A stretch of DNA of 17,345 bases from CAKZSB01 sp964646405. GTDB lineage: Bacteria > Pseudomonadota > Gammaproteobacteria > Granulosicoccales > Granulosicoccaceae. The notes below the pieces were generated by a model. It was not told the DNA's origin. It did not search any database and saw only the letters and a program-made list of their open reading frames with translations. The stretch is taken from NCBI GenBank assembly GCA_964646405.1, contig CAZYDV010000110.1, forward strand, positions 1 through 17,345, read 5' to 3'. The position numbers were made by a program, and so were the translations under genes. The stretch's first letter is position 1, and every line of letters starts with the position of its first letter. Below are positions 1 to 5,978 of this stretch, piece by piece.

Positions 1-502
1 CATAGTCATGCATGTCGGAAAGAAAACGAGCCGAGCTCTTAGGTGAGTAAACTTTTTGCCAGATACATTGAGCTACGAAATTACGGCGCCCGAATATTTC
101 ATCGAGCAGTAATCTCAAATATGGCATCTCATTGTCGTCAATGCTAATCCAGATACTGCCGTCGTTTCTCAATAGATTCCTTAGAACTTCCAGCCTGTCT
201 CGCATCATGTTCAGCCAAAGGGAGTGTTCAATTCCATCTTCATAGTGTTCAAATGCGGACCCTGTGTTATAAGGAGGGTCAATGTAGATGCACTTTACTT
301 TTCCTGTAAATTCCTGCTCAAGAGCCTTGAGTGCAAGCAGGTTGTCTCCATGAATTAGGCGGTTGTCAAAATAGTCATTGGCTGAATTTCGCTGCTCGGC
401 GTGATACGACTTCTCCGGGTCTTCAAGCAATATTCGCGGCTCTAACCGAGGTCGATTCTCTTTTCCGATCCAGGTAAGCTCCAGTTTTCGTTTTCTTGCC
501 AT
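1..502 (-). CDS. Site-specific DNA adenine methyltransferase (type III Mod-like), partial
   Basis: This is the N-terminal 167 residues of a DNA methyltransferase; the gene continues past the left edge. The reading frame on the minus strand is open from an ATG at 502. The protein carries the catalytic motif IV DPPYNTG at residues 75-81, preceded by the strand CIYI. Further on, IWISIDDNE at 118-126 is typical of N6-adenine/N4-cytosine methyltransferases (N6_N4_Mtase family). The catalytic motif lies near the N-terminus, before any S-adenosylmethionine-binding motif, which is the beta-class order seen in type III Mod subunits. The start MARKRKLELTWIG followed by RLEPRILLED is typical of this Mod-like group as I recall it. 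The gene lies 96 bases downstream of the SNF2 helicase on the same strand and is probably in its operon. It would methylate adenine at a specific site, protecting self DNA. The recognition domain is off the window, so specificity is unknown. This part is visibly AT-richer than the centre of the window. Confidence 0.88.
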   Translation of the reverse strand, partial: MARKRKLELTWIGKENRPRLEPRILLEDPEKSYHAEQRNSANDYFDNRLIHGDNLLALKALEQEFTGKVKCIYIDPPYNTGSAFEHYEDGIEHSLWLNMMRDRLEVLRNLLRNDGSIWISIDDNEMPYLRLLLDEIFGRRNFVAQCIWQKVYSPKSSARFLSDMHDY

Positions 503-598
503 CGCTCTAAACTTCGCGTTTGCTAAATTGGCATGCACGTGTTGTTACTAAACGCGCAGGAGGTAGTTTTAATAGAATTATGTTCGAAAGTTTGCTTT

Positions 599-3562
599 TC
601 ACAAGTGGTTCTCTAGTGTCCAACGAATGCAAAAAATCTGATTCAGGCTACTGCGTTGCTGAAGTTGTCCTTCTATTTTCTCTATTAGCTCATCTCGTCG
701 ATTGTCAATTTGATCTTGGGACTCGTAGAGTTTCTTGCGCCTTTCCTTACGGGTTCTTTCCAGAAGCCTAATTTTTTTCTGAGCTTCCAGCTTATCCGTT
801 AACGATGTCGTCAATGTAGCGACCTTACGGGCCTCACGAATGTCTTTGTCAAGATCTTTGATTTCTCGCTCAAGCCCCTGCTTTAAATCATCGGACCAAT
901 GATCGAGCTTTAACACTTCTTCGTCAAAGTGCTGCATGTTCCGTTGCTCCACATCGTTAATCCGCTGCGATGTCTCTGCGGCTCGCGCAGCAGCCAGATC
1001 GGGTGCCGGTTCGACTGTATCGCTGTTAACGGTAGCAGGGATCGCTAATAGTTTGCTGCATAATTCTGCATCCAGTTGGGTGCCGTCATCGCTGATACCT
1101 GCCATCAACAGAAACTCTTCAGTATCCAGCGAAGTAATGGTCAATTGTGACAGTTCCAGCCACCCTGAGCCACCGATAAACGGTTCCAGTAGACTGATTA
1201 CCGATCCGTATTGCGCATAGTGAAAGGTGAGAGTTGCTGGTGTCAGCGCGCGATCAACAGCACGCTTGATCAGCGCCTGAGCGAGCGGGTGATCTTGCCG
1301 ATAAAACGTTTCATTGGCTGATTGCGCCTTACGCCAATCTAGATGGTACGGACCGGACGTGGCCATGTTGCCGTGATAGTGGAATCGTGGTTCGTTATCG
1401 TCAAATTTCGCGTCTGTCTGCAATTCGCTGCGAGTCAGATTCAGCAGCCAGCGCTCTCGCTCCGATAAACTTTCGAGCGTGCGATCTCTATGTACCTTAA
1501 GACGATTGGTCACTTCTTCATCAAAGTGTTCCAGCAGCACTTCGCGGGTGTCATTCATGCGGGATTTGATTTCGCTATCCAACTCTAATTGCAGTTTGTC
1601 AAACGCGCTGCTGATTTGTTCTGGTGTGCGGCAGTTTTGATAAACCTCGGCAATGCGGCGTTCGATGTCAACGCCGGATTCCAGTGCGCCGAGCACTTGA
1701 TCGCTGGCGCCGAATATGCCGTCAAACAGGGTGAATTTCTCACTTAGGAGCTCGAAAACGCGCTCGTCCGCCTGATTGCGGCGGTTCAGGAAGTTCACCA
1801 CCACCACGTCGTGCTTCTGGCCGTAGCGGTGGCAACGGCCAATGCGCTGTTCTATCCGCTGTGGATTCCACGGTAGGTCGAAGTTTACCACTAGGGAGCA
1901 GAATTGCAGATTCACGCCTTCGGCGGCAGCTTCTGTGGCGATTAGAATCGAAGCGTCGTCTTTGAATTTTTCGACAATGGCGGTTTTAATATCGACGGGT
2001 TTGGAGCCGCTTATGCAGGGCTGCCCGTGGTGTTGTTGCAGCCATTCATCGTATAACTGCTTTGATAGCGGGTCGGCGTTAGAGCCATTCATTAGTACCA
2101 GTTGCCCCTGATAGCCGTTGGCGTTCAACAGTTCGAGCAAATAGCTTTGTGTGCGTCGGGATTCTGTAAAGATGACGGCCTTTCTGGCAGCCCCGAGGGA
2201 TTCAGCCTGCTCGAATGCTGTTTCGAGTGCCGGGATCAGTGCTTCGCCCTTTGCGTTTACCGTGATGCGGCTGGCGAGTGCTTCAAAGCCCTGCAGCTCT
2301 GCCAGTTCATCATTAAGTTTTACCCGGTCTATCGGTGGTAAGGCAGTAGGGGAGTCGGCGGGAGCTTTGGCTACATGCGCAGAATTCGAATCGATCATGA
2401 TGCCGTCTTTCACCACGGGGGCGACTGCTTCCCACTCATCTTGCAGCGCATGGAGGCTCTCAAATTCAGTGTCGAACAGTGCCAGCGATTCGTTGCTGTC
2501 ATCCTCTGATCGGCTTTCATCAGTCTGCTGACTGGTCGAGCGCAGAGCAGTTTGTTCCTCGCTCAATTTTTGCAGTCGCTCGACCAGGCCCTTTAGGGTG
2601 GCCGAGATAGCAAAGGTCGATGATGCGAGTAACTTGCGTAGCACCAGCGTTATCAGGTGGCGTTGTTGAGCAGGAATCGATACCAATGATTCGCGTTGCA
2701 GGAAGGCAGATACCGATTCGTAGAGGTGATGTTCGTCATCGCTGGGCGTGAAATCCTGCGTGAGCGGTATGCGCCGGGTGTAGGGAACGTATTCCACCAC
2801 CTGTTTGCGCAACGTGCGAATACAGATGGGTTTCAGGCGGTGTCTCAAGCTGGCGTTACGTGCCGATTCGTTGCCGGTTTGCACAAACTGTTCGCGAAAC
2901 GACGCGGCATCTCCAAAGACGTGTTCGTCAATAATACTGACGAGGCCATACAATTCCATTAGCGAGTTTTGCAAGGGTGTGGCGGTGAGCAAAAGTTTGT
3001 GAGCCGGCGCAATCGTATCTGCTATGCGGCGCGCCATGCGGCTGTTTTTTTGGTACACGTTACGTAAACGATGTGCCTCATCTACCACCACCAAATCCCA
3101 AGGTACAGCCTGGACAAACTGCTGCTTTGCAGAGACAAAATGGTAAGAGCAGATGACGATGGTGTCGTTTTGTGAGAATGGATTGGCGCTGCCGGCTCGC
3201 TGCAGTTGGTTGAACGCTTTGCCGTCCAGTACCATTGAGGGCAAGAAGAATTTTTCGTCCATTTCCTGCTGCCACTGCTTGCGCAGGGTGGCGGGGACTA
3301 TCAGAAGGATTCGGCGTTTTCGCTCAGCCCAGCGTTGCGCGAGCACAATACCCGCTTCGATGGTTTTCCCCAGGCCGACTTCGTCAGCGAGTATGGCCCC
3401 TCTGGAAAGGGGTGACCGCAGCGCAAACAGCGCGGCATCCACCTGGTGCGGGTTCAGGTCAACCCGAGCGTTAGAAATTGAACGGCTCAGGCTCTGGATG
3501 CTGCCGCCATCTCCCTTGATGGTCAGGAGATGAGCCCAGTACTGGCTGTGATAGGGAGTCAT
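599..3562 (-). CDS. SNF2-type DEAD/DEAH helicase of a restriction-modification-like operon
   Basis: This is a large RapA/SNF2-type superfamily 2 ATPase of 987 residues. Visible motifs, numbered from the ATG at 3562, are Walker A in ADEVGLGKT (59-67), DEAH (161-164), LLTATPLQN (191-199), the helicase C domain motif ATEAAAEGVNLQF (542-554) and motif VI in QRIGRCHRYGQ (572-582). The last ~60 residues are highly charged and probably coiled coil. Proteins of this sort translocate on or remodel DNA, and many sit beside Mod-type methyltransferases in defence operons. Here such a methyltransferase follows directly. The frame is open to an ATG at 3664, but I chose 3562. MTPYHSQYW fits the family start as I remember it, and the 34 extra codons are rich in rare codons (ATA, AGA, AGG). 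Neither start has a strong ribosome binding site. Alternative: a DISARM DrmD-like helicase. That is less likely because the neighbouring methylase is of the type III Mod kind. Confidence 0.9.
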   Translation of the reverse strand: MTPYHSQYWAHLLTIKGDGGSIQSLSRSISNARVDLNPHQVDAALFALRSPLSRGAILADEVGLGKTIEAGIVLAQRWAERKRRILLIVPATLRKQWQQEMDEKFFLPSMVLDGKAFNQLQRAGSANPFSQNDTIVICSYHFVSAKQQFVQAVPWDLVVVDEAHRLRNVYQKNSRMARRIADTIAPAHKLLLTATPLQNSLMELYGLVSIIDEHVFGDAASFREQFVQTGNESARNASLRHRLKPICIRTLRKQVVEYVPYTRRIPLTQDFTPSDDEHHLYESVSAFLQRESLVSIPAQQRHLITLVLRKLLASSTFAISATLKGLVERLQKLSEEQTALRSTSQQTDESRSEDDSNESLALFDTEFESLHALQDEWEAVAPVVKDGIMIDSNSAHVAKAPADSPTALPPIDRVKLNDELAELQGFEALASRITVNAKGEALIPALETAFEQAESLGAARKAVIFTESRRTQSYLLELLNANGYQGQLVLMNGSNADPLSKQLYDEWLQQHHGQPCISGSKPVDIKTAIVEKFKDDASILIATEAAAEGVNLQFCSLVVNFDLPWNPQRIEQRIGRCHRYGQKHDVVVVNFLNRRNQADERVFELLSEKFTLFDGIFGASDQVLGALESGVDIERRIAEVYQNCRTPEQISSAFDKLQLELDSEIKSRMNDTREVLLEHFDEEVTNRLKVHRDRTLESLSERERWLLNLTRSELQTDAKFDDNEPRFHYHGNMATSGPYHLDWRKAQSANETFYRQDHPLAQALIKRAVDRALTPATLTFHYAQYGSVISLLEPFIGGSGWLELSQLTITSLDTEEFLLMAGISDDGTQLDAELCSKLLAIPATVNSDTVEPAPDLAAARAAETSQRINDVEQRNMQHFDEEVLKLDHWSDDLKQGLEREIKDLDKDIREARKVATLTTSLTDKLEAQKKIRLLERTRKERRKKLYESQDQIDNRRDELIEKIEGQLQQRSSLNQIFCIRWTLENHL

Positions 3563-3716
3563 TATTGCGGCTGGGTATTTATAACAATCTGGATTTGGCT
3601 GGGTTATCGCTGAGTTGGCATGGTCCCTGAGCCAGCAGAAGGTTCTTTGTATTCCAGAGAACATTGTGCCCTATTCAAATGCGAATCATCAGGGGTCAGG
3701 TTAGTTTTGTAAAGTT

Positions 3717-3732
3717 CAGTGAATCTTCACTG
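3717..3732. repeat. Short inverted repeat (stem-loop) between the helicase and vapB
   Basis: CAGTGAATCTTCACTG can fold into a 6-7 bp stem with a 2-4 base loop. No T-run follows on either strand, so it does not look like an intrinsic terminator. Just to its left, the flanking sequence read on the minus strand ends in CTGACCCC. As I recall, such ends occur beside remnants of REP-associated or IS200-like elements. The role is unknown. Confidence 0.4.
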
Positions 3733-3884
3733 CCACCTTACTCGTGCTCGACGGGGCGTACAGGGAAGGTGGGGATGGAAGATTCGAGTTTCGCCGGGTT
3801 GGATGATCCAGCAGTGAGGAGTTGAATCGGTCAGTGCCGCGAGCAGTCGCGTTCCTTGCTTTGGTCTCTTTAATTGGCAGGTAA

Positions 3885-3913
3885 TTGAAAAATATGCCAA
3901 ATATATCTAATAT
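3885..3913 (+). promoter_or_regulatory. Predicted sigma-70 promoter of vapBC
   Basis: TTGAAA (3885-3890) and TAATAT (3908-3913) are separated by 17 bases. The expected transcription start near 3920 lies 14 bases before the vapB ATG at 3934, giving a very short leader. Nested inverted repeats cover the -10 box and the start site, as expected for autoregulation by an antitoxin. Read from sequence only. Confidence 0.55.
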
Positions 3914-3941
3914 GTGCCACCATATTAACATAAATGGCACA
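3908..3941. promoter_or_regulatory. Nested inverted repeats, probable VapB/VapBC operator
   Basis: Two inverted repeats overlap here. TAATATG (3908-3914) pairs with CATATTA (3921-3927) across 6 bases. TGTGCCA (3913-3919) pairs with TGGCACA (3935-3941) across 15 bases, about two helical turns centre to centre. They cover the -10 box, the predicted transcription start and the first vapB codon. AbrB-fold antitoxins commonly bind such repeats and repress their own operon, so this is the likely operator. Binding is an inference. Confidence 0.55.
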
Positions 3942-4215
3942 AATTCTCATGGCTGCACCACTATCAAAGACTGAAGTCCAACTGGGACCGCAGGGCCGGG
4001 TGGTGATTCCTGCTCGACTGCGCCAGGCCCTTGACCTCAAACCCGGCGATAGACTGGTTGCCAGAATGGTTGGGGACAGCATTGTTTTAGAGCGCCCGGA
4101 AAACATGGTCAAGCGAATGCAAGAGCGTTTCGCCGGAGTGCCGGCGTGCACTGATCTCGCTGATGAGCTTATCGTTGACCGCCGGAACGAAACAAAGCGC
4201 GAGCAAGACAAGTGA
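3934..4215 (+). CDS. vapB: VapB-type antitoxin, AbrB/MazE swapped-hairpin fold
   Basis: This 93-residue protein has an N-terminal AbrB/MazE/SpoVT-like DNA-binding domain. Residues ~12-56 contain VQLGPQGRVVIPARLRQALDLKPGD followed by a valine-rich strand and VLERPE (key stretches GRVVIPARLR and LKPGDR). The C-terminal third is charged, as expected for the segment that wraps and neutralises a PIN toxin. It would bind VapC and repress the operon through the upstream inverted repeats. The gene overlaps vapC by four bases (GTGA at 4212-4215), giving translational coupling. The start is uncertain: ATG 3934 lies inside the inverted repeat, and ATG 3949 is five codons later and clear of it. Neither has a Shine-Dalgarno sequence, so translation may be almost leaderless. 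The assignment to VapB rather than another AbrB-type antitoxin rests on the adjoining PIN toxin. Confidence 0.88.
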   Translation: MAQILMAAPLSKTEVQLGPQGRVVIPARLRQALDLKPGDRLVARMVGDSIVLERPENMVKRMQERFAGVPACTDLADELIVDRRNETKREQDK

Positions 4216-4592
4216 CTTGTGTGCTGGATGCCTCGGCGTTGCTCGCCCTACTGCACAATGAACGTGGCGCGGAGCGCGTTGAACCGGCCTTACCTGGTGC
4301 GATCGTCAGCACCGTCAACTGGGCAGAGGTAATACAGAAATCGGTAGCCCATGGTGCCAATATCGATGGTATGTCTGAGGAACTGCAGGCTGCAGGTGTA
4401 ATATTTGAGGCTTTCAGCCATTCCCAGGCTGAAATTGCCGGACAACTTTGGTTAACAACACGACCATTCGGACTGTCGCTTGGTGATCGTGCGTGTCTCG
4501 CACTGGGGCTCCTGCGATCATTGCCAGTGATGACGGCCGACAAGGCTTGGAACCAACTACAATTGGACGTCCCTGTCGATGTGATTCGTTAG
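4212..4592 (+). CDS. vapC: VapC-type PIN-domain ribonuclease toxin
   Basis: This is a 126-residue single-domain PIN protein, the normal size for VapC. The four acidic residues expected for the metal-binding active site are all visible: D6 in VLDASALLALL, E39 in NWAEV, D92 in LSLGDRACLALG and D110 in VMTADKAW. The toxin should therefore be catalytically intact. The family cleaves specific tRNAs or rRNA and stops translation unless bound by VapB. The start is GTG at 4212, overlapping the vapB stop as GTGA, which supports coupled translation. Immediately downstream the sequence enters a truncated permease, so vapC marks the inner edge of the accessory segment. The RNA target cannot be predicted from this sequence. 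Confidence 0.93.
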   Translation: MTCVLDASALLALLHNERGAERVEPALPGAIVSTVNWAEVIQKSVAHGANIDGMSEELQAAGVIFEAFSHSQAEIAGQLWLTTRPFGLSLGDRACLALGLLRSLPVMTADKAWNQLQLDVPVDVIR

Positions 4593-4645
4593 TCTGCAGT
4601 AGCAACGTGCCGCATATTCACCGGTCGTTGCCGAACGATTACAAG
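4593..4645. other. Junction between accessory segment and truncated permease
   Basis: This 53-base stretch lies between the vapC stop and the first base that reads as ABC permease. It has no recognisable repeat, integrase site or tRNA end. It is where the missing first half of the permease should be, so it marks a deletion or insertion breakpoint. The exact breakpoint cannot be fixed without an intact relative. Confidence 0.5.
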
Positions 4646-4981
4646 GTGAGACTACGTGAATTACACGCGATGATCGCGGTTGTGCTCTACGCATTGGCGC
4701 CGGCCGTTAGATACGCCGCACATGGTGTGCGCAATATCAATGAGCAACTTATCGAAGCCGGTGTCGTATGCGGCTGCAATCGCCGCCAGTTGCTGAGCCG
4801 AATTCGCCTGCCACTGGCACTCCCGCAAATACTGTTGGGTGTTAATCAAACCATCATGCTGGCGTTGTCGATGCTGGTCATTACTGCGCTGGTGGGCACG
4901 CGCGATCTGGGGCAGGAAGTGTACATCGCCTTAACCAAAGCGGATACCGGGCGTGGCATCGTGGCCGGATTGAGCGTGGCG

Positions 4982-5017
4982 TTTATCGCTATTATCGCTA
5001 TTATCGCTATTATCGCT
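4982..5017 (+). repeat. Nine-base in-frame tandem repeat, four copies
   Basis: The unit ATTATCGCT is present three times exactly (4991-5017), and a first copy at 4982-4990 has one mismatch. In the permease frame it encodes repeated I-I-A, giving FIAIIAIIAIIADR where relatives, as I recall them, have FIAIIADR. The expansion adds six residues to a membrane segment and suggests slippage under relaxed selection. Confidence 0.85.
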
Positions 5018-5066
5018 GACCGAATCGTCACCGCCAGGGCACGCCGTGCAAGCCAACGTTACAGCC

Positions 5067-5070
5067 AGGA
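5067..5070 (+). promoter_or_regulatory. Ribosome binding site deciding the start of the kinase gene
   Basis: AGGA lies 11 bases before ATG 5082. It favours that start over the in-frame GTG at 5046, which would add 12 residues that lie inside the permease remnant. Confidence 0.5.
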
Positions 5071-5081
5071 TCGGTCACAAC

Positions 5082-5978
5082 ATGTCCACTGATAATTCCA
5101 ATCACTCCACCAACCTGGAACTCATTCAGGCGATTCCGTATTGGCAATCAGCAGTACAGATCGAACCGCTGGAAGGTGGTATCACGAATCACAACTATCT
5201 GGTGTCCGGTGATCAGGGCCGGTTTGTGGTCAGGCTCGGCGACGATATCCCGGTGCATCAGATTTTGCGATTCAATGAAATTGCCGCAGGCGTTGCTGGC
5301 TGCGCCGCGGGCCTGTCGCCGCAAATTCGATATCATCAACCGGGTGTGCTGGTAATGGATTTCATTCCGGGCAAAGCGCTGAGTGCGGAGCAAGTGCGCC
5401 ACCCGAAACAACTGGAACGCATTATCGAACTGATACAGCGTTGCCACCGTGAAGTGCCTAAACATCTGCGCGGGGCATCGGTGGTGTTCTGGGTCTTTCA
5501 TGTATTGCGTGATTATGCGGCAACCCTTACGGAAGGTAAAAGCCGTCACGTGGAGCGTCTACCCGCTCTACTTAAAACTGCCAGTGCGCTTGAGCGGGCC
5601 GCAGGCCCTTTCGATATCGTGTTCGGTCACAACGATCTGCTGCCCGCCAATATACTGGATGATGGCACTCGGCTGTGGCTGATCGACTGGGAATACGCCG
5701 GTTTTAATTCTCCATTGTTTGATCTTGGCGGACTGGCGTCGAACAATGAACTGGAGCAGGCGCAGGAGCGCTGGATGCTCGAACGCTATTTTGAAAAGTC
5801 AGTCGACGATGGTCTGTGGCGACAGTATCAGGCGATGAAATGCGCCTCCTTGCTGCGCGAGACGATGTGGAGCATGGTGTCGGAAATTCACTCTAATATC
5901 GATTTTGACTACTCCGTATACACCACTGAAAATCTGGCTCGGTTTGAACAGAGCCTTGATCATTTCAACAGCCTGTGA
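5082..5978 (+). CDS. Choline/ethanolamine kinase-like phosphotransferase
   Basis: This 298-residue protein kinase-like phosphotransferase belongs to the APH/choline kinase superfamily. Motifs visible from ATG 5082 are a glycine-rich nucleotide loop GGITNHNYLV (32-41), the catalytic loop GHNDLLPAN (182-190, catalytic D185, metal-binding N190) and the Mg-binding IDWEYAG (201-207, D202). The GGITN and DWEYAG forms are closer to choline/ethanolamine kinases (LicA type) than to aminoglycoside kinases. It would use ATP to phosphorylate the hydroxyl of choline or a related amino alcohol in the cytoplasm. The neighbouring choline-type permease and demethylating dehydrogenase support an amine substrate, but the exact substrate is inferred. 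It overlaps the permease remnant by 11 bases, and its stop overlaps the next gene as GTGA. The original operon promoter appears to have been lost with the permease 5' half. Confidence 0.82.
   Translation: MSTDNSNHSTNLELIQAIPYWQSAVQIEPLEGGITNHNYLVSGDQGRFVVRLGDDIPVHQILRFNEIAAGVAGCAAGLSPQIRYHQPGVLVMDFIPGKALSAEQVRHPKQLERIIELIQRCHREVPKHLRGASVVFWVFHVLRDYAATLTEGKSRHVERLPALLKTASALERAAGPFDIVFGHNDLLPANILDDGTRLWLIDWEYAGFNSPLFDLGGLASNNELEQAQERWMLERYFEKSVDDGLWRQYQAMKCASLLRETMWSMVSEIHSNIDFDYSVYTTENLARFEQSLDHFNSL

Larger units (their letters stand above)
4646..5092 (+). pseudogene. 5'-truncated choline/glycine betaine ABC transporter permease (ProW/ChoW-like)
   Basis: About 148 codons remain of a BPD_transp_1 inner-membrane permease that would normally be about twice as long. 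The frame reads a transmembrane segment (MIAVVLYALAPAVRYAA), the EAA coupling loop (EQLIEAGVVCGC with LPLALPQILLGVNQ), a further membrane segment (MLALSMLVITALVG) and the conserved DLGQEVYIALTKADTGRGI. A last hydrophobic segment follows. This matches the C-terminal half of ProW/ChoW-type permeases that import choline or betaine with an ATPase and a periplasmic binding protein. The N-terminal half and start region are replaced by the vapBC side, and no good start or ribosome binding site is seen. I infer it is non-functional. The open frame extends upstream into vapC only by chance. Near the end, a nine-base unit is repeated in tandem, inserting extra AII residues. The stop overlaps the start of the next gene by 11 bases, a relic of operon packing. 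Confidence 0.8.

Noticed and set aside
3563..3664. 34-residue N-terminal extension of the SNF2 helicase
   Set aside because: The codons are dominated by ones rare in the rest of the gene and the familiar family start is at 3562, so the upstream ATG is probably not used.
1..3664. DISARM class 1 system (DrmD plus methylase)
   Set aside because: The helicase size would fit, but the methylase has an N-terminal DPPY motif of the type III Mod kind, and no DrmA, DrmB or DrmC gene is visible in the window. It is not excluded beyond the left edge.
3870..4211. Minus-strand open frame across vapB
   Set aside because: It is the antisense shadow of vapB, with a low-complexity serine/arginine-rich product and no start signal.
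4493..4645. Upstream extension of the permease reading frame into vapC
   Set aside because: It runs in another frame over a convincing vapC gene and has no permease resemblance; it is an open frame by chance.
4982..5017. CRISPR-like repeat array
   Set aside because: The repeats are nine bases long, directly adjacent with no spacers and in frame with coding sequence.
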